From Nostoc indistinguendum CM1-VF10 (GTDB lineage: Bacteria > Cyanobacteriota > Cyanobacteriia > Cyanobacteriales > Nostocaceae), in contig JAHHHS010000038.1 of the NCBI GenBank assembly GCA_019359215.1, positions 1-64,000 on the forward strand: 64,000 bases of DNA, read 5' to 3'. The translations under genes were made by a program, and so were the position numbers. The stretch's first letter is position 1; each line of letters opens with the position of its first letter. Positions 38,401-46,946 of the stretch are shown in pieces. The notes under the pieces were generated by a model. The model worked only from the letters and a program-made list of their open reading frames with translations, was not told the origin of the DNA and made no database searches.

Positions 38401-38803
38401 AACGGCGTTTGTCATCTTAGATAAACTGCCTTTAACTCCCAATGGTAAAGTAGACCGTAAAGCTTTACCTGCACCAGATATAACAACTGGATTGTCAGCT
38501 ATCTTTGTCCCACCCCGCACACCGACAGAACAGATAATAGTTGATATTTGGGCTGATGTTTTAGGGCAAGAAAAAATAGGAATTTATGACAACTTCTTTG
38601 ATTTAGGGGGACATTCGCTCTTAGCTACGCAAGTAGTTTCTAGATTACGTGAAGTATTCAAAATAGATTTACCTTTGCGTAACTTGTTTGAAAATCCTAC
38701 AGTTATAAATTTGGTTGAGCGAATAGAGGGAATTCTGGCAGTACAACAGTTGCAGCCTGCATCTATGCAAATGGCAGAAGATAGAGAGGAAATAGAACTA
38801 TGA
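32426..38803 (+). CDS. NRPS: interface-like domain-A(Asp)-T-C-A(Thr)-T
   Basis: 2125 residues. The first domain (5-440) is condensation-like, but the catalytic HHxxxDG is replaced by PALCADI. That fits the non-catalytic interface domain that docks a hydroxylase in beta-hydroxyaspartate siderophore synthetases. The first A domain (460-950) has an FAADLGNT stretch and later residues K, I, G, H, V, G, which I read as D-L-T-K-I-G-H-V-G-K, aspartate. The carrier has Ser999. The second half is a normal condensation domain (His1190 in HHIVSDG), an A domain with D-F-W-N-I-G-M-V-H-K, the textbook threonine code, and a carrier with Ser2064. The stop overlaps the next start (ATGA at 38800). Together with the preceding TauD domain this module should insert beta-hydroxy-Asp, then Thr. 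Confidence 0.92.
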   Translation: MQTETISGFRLSPQQKRLWNLQQHSSAFCSQASILIEGNLQPEILQKAIEQIVNSHDILRTSFYRPPGVKNPVMAIADKTSFNWEYLDLSEAPQEDTPRKIQELFWEARQQYQLSTQTSPLRLYLIRLSHSQHILIVSLPALCADIKTIKNLVNQINQAHTQHCQGKAFSAEYLQYAQFSEWQNQLLEEEDAEEAQEYWQQQRINSLSALKLSNERQGKSEQFIFDNHQLAISQELFDKIHYFAQKYNTTPDVILLACWQILIWRLTGESEIVIGTASDRRDYEELHDTLGLLATWLPIKIKFTPNLNFIELLAAVAQTLKNATEWQDYFVPEVVEQDNFIAFPIGFEFANIYETKSDNTELTFVLQNIYSFIEPFKVKLTCLQRNNGLVAEYYYDINYFSKETIQRLAKNFQTLLINLINNSDTRISQLGIISASDRQQLLVEFNQTKADYQHNKCIHQLFEEQVEKTPDAVAVVFENQQITYRGLNRKANQLANDLQKLEVKPETVVGICVERNPKFIISLLAVLKAGGAYLPLDPALPQEALQFRLQDAQASVLIREQETGNSEQFLNITEVNLASDWERISQESPENLINNTKPENLVYVIYTSGSTGKPKGVAVEHQQLLNYLYGILPKLQLPANASYASVSTFAADLGNTVIFPCLSSGGCLHIVSWQRASDPAALANYFRRHPIDCLKIVPSHLSALLSSECWEIVPRQLLILGGEAADWDLIEKIEKNVPNCRILNHYGPTETTVGVLTYFVGEKIQDTATVPIGKPIANTQVYVLDANLQPVPLGVAGELYIGGDSLARGYLNQPELTAERFINNPFSDGEERLYKTGDRVRYLSDGNLEFLGRLDDQVKIRGYRIELGEISTALNQHPAVRESLVIAREETSTEKHLVAYIVPTSVLVSDHDFRDFLKAKLPEYMIPTFFVILKALPLTANGKLDRNALPAPEEVVSRETTFIAPRTPVEEVLAGIWAQLLGIPQVSIDDNFFDLGGHSLLATQVISRIRTTFCVEIPLLQLFESANLAALAAQIEIAMRGEQQKIKTITPVSRDKNLPLSFAQQRLWFFDQFEPGSSSYNLPRTIRLQGKLNIDALSASLNEIIKRHEILRTSFAISDGQPIQVIFPSVNLELPVVDLQYIPQEHREVELYRLAKEEAQTGFDLTQAPLLRVKLLRLDGKDHVILLTFHHIVSDGWSTDILVREVATVYTAFCAGRPSSLPQLPIQYADFAVWQRQWLEGEALNNQLAYWQKQLSGKLPILQLPTDRPRPTVQTYAGKTLSFVLPIRLSKGLKTLSKQESVTLFMTLLAAFKTLLYRYTNQTDILIGSPVANRNRAEIENLIGFFVNTLVLRSNLSGNPSFRDLLKQVREVALEAYAHQDLPFEKLVEEIQLERNLSHNPLFQVMFVLQNAPIRQLELPGLMVEPLENKGTTAKFDLSLVIEDVEQGLIVNFEYNTDLFDEITISRLAANFEVLLTGIVTNPQQHLWELPLLTATETQQLLEWSQGEISLQPELCLHQIFEAQVEKNPDAIAVVFENEYLTYKELNQRANQLAHYLQKQGVKKEVLVGICVERSLYMVISIIAILKAGGAYVPLDTAYPKERLGYMLADAQISVLLTQKHLLETLPPHNAQTVYLDSEENLFITQSTANPISQSAPDNLAYVIYTSGSTGQPKGVLINHSNVVRLFTAVQPWYNFHQQDAWTLFHSYAFDFSVWEIWGALLYGGKLVVVPYWVSRSPEAFYELLSQEQVTVLNQTPSAFRQLIQVEQSVSELPTLKLRLVIFGGEALDIQSLQPWFARHGDKSPQLVNMYGITETTVHVTYRPLTLADLHTTASVIGRPIPDLQVYLLDKNQQLVPIGVPGEMYIGGAGLARGYLNRPDITQERFIVHPLSKQGKLYKSGDLARYLPNGDIEYLGRIDHQVKIRGFRIELGEIESALNQHPDVQTNVVIAREDKPGEQRLVAYIVSKSLQDINTTELRHFLAEKLPNYMLPTAFVILDKLPLTPNGKVDRKALPAPDITTGLSAIFVPPRTPTEQIIVDIWADVLGQEKIGIYDNFFDLGGHSLLATQVVSRLREVFKIDLPLRNLFENPTVINLVERIEGILAVQQLQPASMQMAEDREEIEL

Positions 38804-41800
38804 AAACGATTGAGCAATTTTTGTCTTACCTTTGCAGCCAGGATATAAAATTATGGGTAGAGAATGAACGCCTACGTTGTAATGCACCTAAAGAAGCTCT
38901 CACACCATATATCAAAGCAGAATTAGGAGCACGCAAAGCAGAAATTCTGGCTTTTATGAGCCAAGCGAATCAGGTTTTACAATCAGATTCAGAATCTATT
39001 CAACCTGTCCCCCGTCAAGGAAATATACCTCTGTCTTTTGCCCAGCAGCGACTTTGGTTTTTTACCCAACTAGAACCAGATAGCAGTGCTTACAATATAC
39101 CCGCAGCAGTCAGACTGACAGGTAAATTAAACATATATGCACTGTCTAAAAGCATACATGAAATTATCAGCCGCCACGAAATATTAAGAACTACATTTAC
39201 TGTAGTAGAGGGGGAACCAATACAAGTAATTGGCAAAGGTGAGAACTTTACTTTTCCATTTATAGACTTACAGGTAATTCCAGAAGAAAAAAAACAGCAA
39301 GAAGTTATAAAACTCGCTGCTTTAGAATCACAAAAACCCTTTGACTTAGTAAAAGAATTTTTAATAAGAGCAAGTCTCATCCAACTATCAGAAACAGATT
39401 ATGTGGTTTTGTTGACCATGCACCATATAATTTCTGATGGTTGGTCTACGGGGATATTCATTAAAGAACTCACTGCACTGTACACAGCCTTTTGCCAAGG
39501 TCAACCTTCACCACTTTCCGAACTGCCGATTCAATATGCAGACTTTGCTATTTGGCAAAGAAAATGGTTGCAAGGTGAGGTGCTGCAAACCCAACTTGAT
39601 TACTGGAAACAGCAGTTGAGTGGTAATTTACCAATTTTAGAATTACCAACTGATAAACCCCGTCCAGCAATTCAATCTAACAACGGTGCAAAACAGCCTT
39701 TCCAATTATCCAAATCCCTGACTGAAAAACTCAAAGACCTGTCAAAGCAGGAGAGAGCTAGCTTATTTATGACCCTGCTGGCAGCTTTCAAAGTGCTGCT
39801 ATATCGCTACACCCAGCAGGAAGACATTATAGTGGGTACTCCCATTGCTAACCGAAATCGAGCAGAAATTGAATGGTTAATTGGCTTTTTTGTCAATACT
39901 TTAGTAGTGCGGACAAACCTTGGCAATAACCCTACTTTTAGAGAATTTTTGCAGCAGGTACGCGAAGTAACTTTAGGTGCTTATGCTCATCAAGATTTAC
40001 CTTTTGAAAAATTGGTAGAAAAACTACAAATCAAGCGTGATTTAACTCATAATCCCTTGTTTCAGGTGATGTTCGTTCTGCAAAATGTACCCACAGAAGT
40101 TATTGAGTTACCCGAATTAAATCTAGAAATATTAAAAGCAGAAAAAAATACTGCTAACTTTGATTTAACTCTCTCACTGACAGAGACAGAAACAGGATTA
40201 AAGGGAGATTTAGAATACAACACAGATATATTTAATGTTGATAGAATTACCCGAATAATGGGTCATTTCCAGGTATTGTTAGAGGGAATTGTTGCTAATC
40301 CCCAGCAGCACTTGTCAGAATTGCCATTATTAACGGCAAATGAACAACATCAATTATTAATAGAATGGAATAATACTGAAACTGATTATCCTCACGACCA
40401 GTGCATTCATCAATTATTTGAAGCACAGGTAGAGAAAACACCTGATGCTGTCGCAGTGGTATTTGAGAATCAGCAATTAACCTATCGGGAACTGAACCAA
40501 AAAGCCAATCAAATCGCTCACTACTTGCAAAAACTGGGAGTAAAACCAGAGGTATTAGTGGGAATTTGTGTAGAGCGATCGCTTGAAATGGTCATAGGAA
40601 TTTTGGGTATTCTCAAAGCGGGTGGTGCTTACCTCCCCCTAGATCCAGCCTATCCTAAAGAACGGTTAGCTTTTCTCTTAGAAGATGCGAGTACACCTCT
40701 ATTATTAACTCAAGAAAAATTAAAAGAATTACTGCCTAAGAATCAATCAGAAATTATTTATTTAGATACAGATTGGCAAGTAATCAATCAAGAAAGCCAA
40801 GAAAATATTTATACTAGAGTTAACAGTAATAACTTGGCATATATTATTTATACTTCAGGCTCTACAGGTAAACCTAAAGGAGTGATGGTAGAACATCTAT
40901 CTTTAGTTAATTATAGTGTATCTGCTTGTTATAATTATCAGATTAAAAGCGGTGATCGTATCCTCCAATTTGCCTCTATTTGCTTTGATGCAGCCGCAGA
41001 AGAGATATTTCCTTGCTTAGTGCAAGGTGCTACGTTATTCCTACGCAGCGATAAAATGTTGAGTTCAATCCCAGCATTTTTAGAGCAATGCAACGAATTT
41101 AAGATAACCGTTTTAGATTTACCAACAGCATTTTGGCACCAAATAACAACTGAATTAGCTGAAAATAATTTACAACTACCTGAGAAATTACATTTAGTAA
41201 TTGTAGGTGGAGAAAAAGCCTCATTGCAACATCTAGAACTATGGCAGAATAAGATAGGAGAAACTGTTAAATTAATTAATTCCTACGGGCCAACAGAAAC
41301 AACTATAGTCGCAACCATTAGTAATTTATCTTCTTTAAAAGAAGTCATCTCTGAAGTACCAATTGGTAAGCCAATTGCCAATACCCAAATTTATATTTTA
41401 GATTCTCATTTACAAACCGTTCCTGTAGGTGTTGCTGGTGAAATATATATAGGTGGTGTTGGTGTTACTAGAGGATATTTAAACCGTTCTGAATTAACAG
41501 CAGAAAAATTTATTCCTAACTTATTTAGTAATCATCCAGGTTCACGCCTTTATAAAACTGGTGATTTAGCCCGCTATTTGCCAGATGGCAATATAGACTT
41601 TTTAGGACGTATTGATCATCAAGTTAAAATTCGTGGTTTCCGTATTGAACTAGGAGAAATTGAAGCCATATTAAATCAACATCCTGATGTGCAAACAAAT
41701 ATTGTTGTTGTGCGGGAAGATGAACCAAATTTAAAACGTTTAGTAGCTTATATAGTTCCTAATTCAGAAACAAAAATTACAACTACTGATTTACAGTCTT

Positions 41801-42276
41801 ATTTAAAAGAAAAAGTAGCTGGGTATATGATCCCCTCTGCTTTTGTCATTTTAGATAAATTACCACTGACACCCAGCGGTAAAATTGATCGTCAAGCCTT
41901 ACCGCAACCCTCAAATTTACGTCCAGAGTTAGCAGTTAGTTATGTTCAACCCCAAACAGAAATAGAAAAAGCGATCACTCATATTTGGCAACAAGCCCTA
42001 AATTTAACAGAAATTGGCCTTCATGATAACTTCTTTGAAATTGGTGGACATTCCCTCCTGTTAATTCAGGTACATAGTCAATTACAGGAAATCTGCAACC
42101 ACAATTTAAGAGTTATGGATATGTTTAGATATCCAACTATTAGTGATTTAGCCCAATTTTTAACTAGCAATCATGCCGAAAATCAAATATTGAACGATGA
42201 GCAAAAGACCATAGGCAACAATCAAATCAGGAAAAATAAACAAAAAGAACGTCGTCAAAAAATACATAATATTTAA
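38800..42276 (+). CDS. NRPS: docking domain-C-A(basic residue?)-T
   Basis: 1158 residues, translationally coupled to the previous gene by ATGA overlap. Residues 1-52 resemble the TubC-type N-terminal docking domain (FLSYLCSQDIKLWVENERLR, LGARKAEILAFM), which fixes the order of NRPS partners. Then a condensation domain (65-500, HHIISDG), an adenylation domain (520-1030) and a carrier (Ser1085 in GGHSL). The specificity residues read D-A-E-D-I-G-S-I-V-K. The acidic E and D in the pocket suggest a positively charged substrate such as Lys or Orn, but I know no exact match. The C-terminus is a short, very basic tail (KNKQKERRQK), perhaps for docking to the PKS that follows. Confidence 0.9.
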   Translation: MKTIEQFLSYLCSQDIKLWVENERLRCNAPKEALTPYIKAELGARKAEILAFMSQANQVLQSDSESIQPVPRQGNIPLSFAQQRLWFFTQLEPDSSAYNIPAAVRLTGKLNIYALSKSIHEIISRHEILRTTFTVVEGEPIQVIGKGENFTFPFIDLQVIPEEKKQQEVIKLAALESQKPFDLVKEFLIRASLIQLSETDYVVLLTMHHIISDGWSTGIFIKELTALYTAFCQGQPSPLSELPIQYADFAIWQRKWLQGEVLQTQLDYWKQQLSGNLPILELPTDKPRPAIQSNNGAKQPFQLSKSLTEKLKDLSKQERASLFMTLLAAFKVLLYRYTQQEDIIVGTPIANRNRAEIEWLIGFFVNTLVVRTNLGNNPTFREFLQQVREVTLGAYAHQDLPFEKLVEKLQIKRDLTHNPLFQVMFVLQNVPTEVIELPELNLEILKAEKNTANFDLTLSLTETETGLKGDLEYNTDIFNVDRITRIMGHFQVLLEGIVANPQQHLSELPLLTANEQHQLLIEWNNTETDYPHDQCIHQLFEAQVEKTPDAVAVVFENQQLTYRELNQKANQIAHYLQKLGVKPEVLVGICVERSLEMVIGILGILKAGGAYLPLDPAYPKERLAFLLEDASTPLLLTQEKLKELLPKNQSEIIYLDTDWQVINQESQENIYTRVNSNNLAYIIYTSGSTGKPKGVMVEHLSLVNYSVSACYNYQIKSGDRILQFASICFDAAAEEIFPCLVQGATLFLRSDKMLSSIPAFLEQCNEFKITVLDLPTAFWHQITTELAENNLQLPEKLHLVIVGGEKASLQHLELWQNKIGETVKLINSYGPTETTIVATISNLSSLKEVISEVPIGKPIANTQIYILDSHLQTVPVGVAGEIYIGGVGVTRGYLNRSELTAEKFIPNLFSNHPGSRLYKTGDLARYLPDGNIDFLGRIDHQVKIRGFRIELGEIEAILNQHPDVQTNIVVVREDEPNLKRLVAYIVPNSETKITTTDLQSYLKEKVAGYMIPSAFVILDKLPLTPSGKIDRQALPQPSNLRPELAVSYVQPQTEIEKAITHIWQQALNLTEIGLHDNFFEIGGHSLLLIQVHSQLQEICNHNLRVMDMFRYPTISDLAQFLTSNHAENQILNDEQKTIGNNQIRKNKQKERRQKIHNI

Positions 42277-42296
42277 GAATATTCAGAGGCATTATA

Positions 42297-45200
42297 ATGA
42301 CAGATTCAGTAGATAATTACAACTTTCATGGTTCAGAAATAGCTATTATTGGCATGGACGGGCGTTTTCCAGGAGCTAAAAACATTGATGAATTTTGGCA
42401 TAACTTAAAAAATGGCAGTTGTTCAATTTCCCCTTTCACTAAAGAAGAATTATTAGCTGCTGGTGTAGAGGCTAATTTACTGAATAATCCTAATTATGTC
42501 AAAGCAAGTGGTATATTAGCTGATGCAGAATTTTTTGATGCAGAATTTTTTGGCTTTAGTCCCAAAGAAGCTGAAATTACTGATATTCAACATCGTGTTT
42601 TTTTAGAATGTGCTTGGGAAGCCTTAGAAAATGCTGGTTATACTTCTGAAACTTATCAGGGTTTAATAGGAGTTTATGCAGGTAGTAACTTAAATGGATA
42701 TTTACTTCATGTTTATTCCCATCCAGAAATACTTAATTCTGTAAGTTCCCAGCAAATAACTATTGGTGGCGACAAAGATTATTTAACTACAAGAGTTTCT
42801 TATAAATTCAATTTAACTGGCCCTAGTTATAGTATTCAAACAGCTTGCTCGACTTCCTTAGTTGCTGTTCACTTAGCTTGTCAAAGCTTACTTTCTGGGG
42901 AATGTGATCTAGCTTTAGCAGGTGGTGTTTCCATCCATGCTAGACGTAAACAAGGTTATTTATATCAAGAAGGTGGAGTTAATTCTCCAGATGGATATTG
43001 CCGAGCCTTTGATGCCAAAGCACAAGGAACGGTGGGGGGTGAAGGTGTAGGCATTGTTGTATTGAAGCGATTAGAAGATGCTCTACAAGACAAAGATACT
43101 ATTCATGCCATTATTAAAGGCTCTGCTATTAATAATGATGGTGCTAACAAAGTTAGTTACACTGCACCCAGAATTGAAGGACAAGCAAAGGTAATTAGAA
43201 CCGCCCAAATAGTTGCCGAGGTAGAACCAGAAACAATTACTTATATAGAAGCCCACGGTACAGGTACATCTTTAGGTGATCCCATTGAAATAGCAGCCTT
43301 GACTCAAGCGTTTCAAGCTGGTACACAGAAAAAAGGTTTTTGTGCAGTAGCTTCCGTCAAAACCAATATCGGACATTTAGACGCGGCGGCAGGGGTAGCG
43401 GGTTTAATAAAAACAGTCTTGGCGCTCAAACACAAACAGATACCGCCTAGCCTCCACTTTGAAAAACCAAATCCGCAAATTGATTTTGAAAATAGTCCTT
43501 TTTATGTCAATACTGTCCTCCAAGACTGGGAAGTTAACGATATTCCACGTCGTGCCGGTGTAAGTTCCTTTGGTATTGGAGGCACTAATGCTCATGTAAT
43601 TTTAGAAGAAGCCCCCACAGTAGAAACCTCTAGTTCATCTCGTCCTTGGCAACTGTTAGTACTTTCAGCCAAAACCGCCACAGCCTTAGAAAGAGCTACC
43701 GCAAATCTGGCTACACATTTACAGCAAAACTCAAATTTAAATCTGGCTGATGTTGCTCATACCCTACAGGTTGGACGTAAAGCATTTGATCATCGTCGGC
43801 TGTTAATTTGCCAAAATCTTGAGCAAGCAGTCCAGTCATTGACATCAGCAAATCATCCAGGAGTGTTAACCCATTATCAAAAGCCCTGTAATCGTTCGGT
43901 AATATTCATGTTTACCGGACAAGGATCACAGTATGTGAACATGGCAGCGGAACTTTATCAAACTGAACCTATCTTCGCTGACCAAGTTGACCGATGTGCT
44001 GAACTGCTCAAACCCCATTTAGGCTTAGATATACGTCAAGTTATATACCCCAATCCGGCAAATAGCCAAGCAGCACAACAGTTAGGTGAAACTGCTTTGA
44101 CTCAACCGGCGTTATTCGTCATTGAGTACGCTTTAGCACAGCTATGGCTGGCTTGGGGAGTGCATCCAGAGGCAATGATTGGTCACAGTATTGGTGAATA
44201 TGTGGCTGCAACGCTCGCTGGCGTTTTCTCTTTAGAAGATGCCCTGATGTTAGTATCTCATCGGGGACGACTGATGCAGCAATTGCCAAAAGGCGCAATG
44301 CTTTCTGTGCAAATGGCAGCATCTGAGGTGCAAAATCTATTGGGAGCAGGACTTTCTTTAGCTGCAAGTAACGCTTCATTTGCCTGTGTAGTTGCGGGTA
44401 CAACTTCAGCAATTACAGAATTACAAGCAAATTTACAAGCACAAGGAATTAATTGCCGACAGTTGCATACTTCCCATGCGTTCCATTCCGAGATGATGGA
44501 ACCTATCATTAATCCATTTATAGAACTATTAGCAAAAGTTACTCTCAATACCCCCCAAATTCCCTTTATTTCTAATGTGACTGGTACATGGATTACTACA
44601 GAGCACGTCACAGATCCTCACTATTGGGCTAAACATTTACGGCAAACTGTGTTGTTTAATGAAGGCATAATTGAGTTAATACAAGAACCACAAATAATTT
44701 TACTGGAGATTGGGCCAGGAAGAACTTTAAGCAGTTTGGTACAGCAACATCAAAAGCAGAAAATAGTTACTTTAACATCTGTTCGTCATCCTCAAGAAAC
44801 ACAGTCAGATATTGCTTTTATTCTCACTACTTTAGGCAGACTTTGGCTGTTAGGTACTAAAATTGACTGGTCTGGTTTTTATAGTCAAGAACAACGTTTT
44901 CATGTTCCATTACCTACCTATCCTTTTGAACGAAACCCTTATTTAATTTCATTCAATCAACAGGCTGCTATTAAAGTTAATAATGAGGAAAAATTAGATA
45001 TTTTCCAATGGTTTTATGCTCCTACTTGGAAACAGTCTTTACCAAGTATAGCTCCTCAATTTGGCATACAAACTTTATGTTATTTAGTATTTGTTGATGA
45101 TTGTAAAATTGGTTCAGCAATAGTAAAGCGATTGGAGTTAAAAAATAAAAATCCAATTACTGTATTAGTGGGTGATGCGTTTGATAAAATTAGCACAAAC

Positions 45201-46946
45201 ACTTATACAATTAATCCCCAATGTCCAGATGATTATCATGCCTTAATTGTTGAACTACGTGATCATAATTTAATTCCAGATTGCATTATCCATTGTTGGA
45301 CTATCACACCAACTGATCATATTCAAACTGGTAGTGAGTTTTTTAACAAATGTCAAAATCTAGGTTTTTATAGTCTGCTGTTTTTAACTCAAGCTCTCGA
45401 TAAACAGCTGATTAATCATTCTCTGAAACTCATTACTGTTACTAACCATTTATATGATGTTATAGGTAATGAAAAATTATCTCCTGAGAAATCCACAGTT
45501 TTAGCCGCTTGTCAAGTAATTCCCCAAGAATATATCAATATTACCTGTCGTAATATTGATATTTTAATCCCTGAAGCAAATAACCAATTTTCTGATAAAC
45601 TAATAGATAAACTACTAGCAGAAATCATTAGCAATAACACAGATTTAATCGTTGCTTATCGTGGTCATCATCGCTGGGTAAAAACGTTTGAGTCTGTGAA
45701 TATAGCTGAAGCTGAAAATAAAACTAGTGAATTAAGAGAACTAGGAGTTTATTTAATTACTGGCGGACTGGGTGGAGTCGGTTTAGTTGTAGCAGAATAT
45801 TTAGCTAAGACAGTAAAAGCTAAACTAATTTTAATCAGTCGGTCTGGTTTACCAGACCGAAATTTATGGACACAGTGGTTAGAAAACCATGAGCAAGAAA
45901 ATAGTGTTAGCCAAAAAATTCGTCAGGTACAAGCATTAGAAAGACTTGGTGCTGAAGTTTTGGTAATTAGTGCTGATGTATCTGATAAAGTGCAAATGCA
46001 ACAGGCGATCGCTAAAGCGACTGAGCATTTTGGTACAATTCATGGGGTGATTCATGCGGCAGGAAATCTGCAAAAATCTATTTTTCAACCCATACAAACA
46101 ACAAATATTAACCAATGCCAAGCTCATTTTCGGGCTAAAGTACATGGCTCATTTGTATTAACCAAAGTTTTCCAAAATCACCAACTAGATTTTTGTATCT
46201 TCACTTCATCCCTGGCTGCTATCTTAGGAGGGTTAAACTTTGCAGCTTACGCAGCAGCTAATATATTTATAGATGCCTTTGTTCATCAGCAAAACCAAAA
46301 TAATAACATTAATTGGAGTAGTATTAACTGGGATGGTTGGCAATTTTATCACACTACAGAACCATCTAAAAGTATCACCACTATAGAAGGGCAAGAGGCT
46401 TTTGAAATAATTTTTAAACTAAATCATATTCCCCAAATTTTAGTTTCTACAACTGCTCTCAACCCACGTATTAAAAAATGGTTAGAACTGGAAAGTATTA
46501 AATCTCAATCTCAAGAAAATAATTCTTCTGGACAATACTTTAGACAAAACTTACTTAATGCCTACGTTCAGCCTCAAACTGAAATTGAACAGATTATCGC
46601 TATTATTTGGCAAGAGATTTTAGGAATTAATCAAATTGGTATTCATGATAACTTTTTTGAATTGGGTGGACACTCACTATTAGCCACTCAACTTATTGCC
46701 CATCTACGCCAGAAATTACAAATTGAAATTCCTTTACAGCAAATATTTGCTAGTTCTACTATTGCTGAACAAGCTGCGGAAATTGAACGCTTAAAATCTA
46801 GAACATCTCAGATAGAGATTGACACAATTCCTAAAATATCAAGAGCGTTATCTCTGGATATTTCTGTAGCCATTGATAAATTTACAGATGTAGAAATTAA
46901 TTTACTTCTGAAACAATTATTAACTTTAAAATATGTGGAGTTATGA
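42297..46946 (+). CDS. PKS module: KS-AT-KR-T
   Basis: 1549 residues. Ketosynthase with Cys184 in QTACSTS, EAHGTGT and NIGHLD. Acyltransferase with Ser631 in GHSIGEY and HAFHS, so malonyl-CoA is expected. Ketoreductase (about 1150-1345) with LITGGLGGVG and an intact Y-A-A-A-N (Tyr1318, Asn1322). Carrier domain with Ser1460 in GGHSL. It is a sister of the other PKS in the cluster, with matching layout through the KR, but ends in a short helical tail instead of an epimerase domain. It would add a beta-hydroxylated two-carbon unit to the preceding basic residue. Its stop overlaps the next start (ATGA at 46943). Confidence 0.93.
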   Translation: MTDSVDNYNFHGSEIAIIGMDGRFPGAKNIDEFWHNLKNGSCSISPFTKEELLAAGVEANLLNNPNYVKASGILADAEFFDAEFFGFSPKEAEITDIQHRVFLECAWEALENAGYTSETYQGLIGVYAGSNLNGYLLHVYSHPEILNSVSSQQITIGGDKDYLTTRVSYKFNLTGPSYSIQTACSTSLVAVHLACQSLLSGECDLALAGGVSIHARRKQGYLYQEGGVNSPDGYCRAFDAKAQGTVGGEGVGIVVLKRLEDALQDKDTIHAIIKGSAINNDGANKVSYTAPRIEGQAKVIRTAQIVAEVEPETITYIEAHGTGTSLGDPIEIAALTQAFQAGTQKKGFCAVASVKTNIGHLDAAAGVAGLIKTVLALKHKQIPPSLHFEKPNPQIDFENSPFYVNTVLQDWEVNDIPRRAGVSSFGIGGTNAHVILEEAPTVETSSSSRPWQLLVLSAKTATALERATANLATHLQQNSNLNLADVAHTLQVGRKAFDHRRLLICQNLEQAVQSLTSANHPGVLTHYQKPCNRSVIFMFTGQGSQYVNMAAELYQTEPIFADQVDRCAELLKPHLGLDIRQVIYPNPANSQAAQQLGETALTQPALFVIEYALAQLWLAWGVHPEAMIGHSIGEYVAATLAGVFSLEDALMLVSHRGRLMQQLPKGAMLSVQMAASEVQNLLGAGLSLAASNASFACVVAGTTSAITELQANLQAQGINCRQLHTSHAFHSEMMEPIINPFIELLAKVTLNTPQIPFISNVTGTWITTEHVTDPHYWAKHLRQTVLFNEGIIELIQEPQIILLEIGPGRTLSSLVQQHQKQKIVTLTSVRHPQETQSDIAFILTTLGRLWLLGTKIDWSGFYSQEQRFHVPLPTYPFERNPYLISFNQQAAIKVNNEEKLDIFQWFYAPTWKQSLPSIAPQFGIQTLCYLVFVDDCKIGSAIVKRLELKNKNPITVLVGDAFDKISTNTYTINPQCPDDYHALIVELRDHNLIPDCIIHCWTITPTDHIQTGSEFFNKCQNLGFYSLLFLTQALDKQLINHSLKLITVTNHLYDVIGNEKLSPEKSTVLAACQVIPQEYINITCRNIDILIPEANNQFSDKLIDKLLAEIISNNTDLIVAYRGHHRWVKTFESVNIAEAENKTSELRELGVYLITGGLGGVGLVVAEYLAKTVKAKLILISRSGLPDRNLWTQWLENHEQENSVSQKIRQVQALERLGAEVLVISADVSDKVQMQQAIAKATEHFGTIHGVIHAAGNLQKSIFQPIQTTNINQCQAHFRAKVHGSFVLTKVFQNHQLDFCIFTSSLAAILGGLNFAAYAAANIFIDAFVHQQNQNNNINWSSINWDGWQFYHTTEPSKSITTIEGQEAFEIIFKLNHIPQILVSTTALNPRIKKWLELESIKSQSQENNSSGQYFRQNLLNAYVQPQTEIEQIIAIIWQEILGINQIGIHDNFFELGGHSLLATQLIAHLRQKLQIEIPLQQIFASSTIAEQAAEIERLKSRTSQIEIDTIPKISRALSLDISVAIDKFTDVEINLLLKQLLTLKYVEL

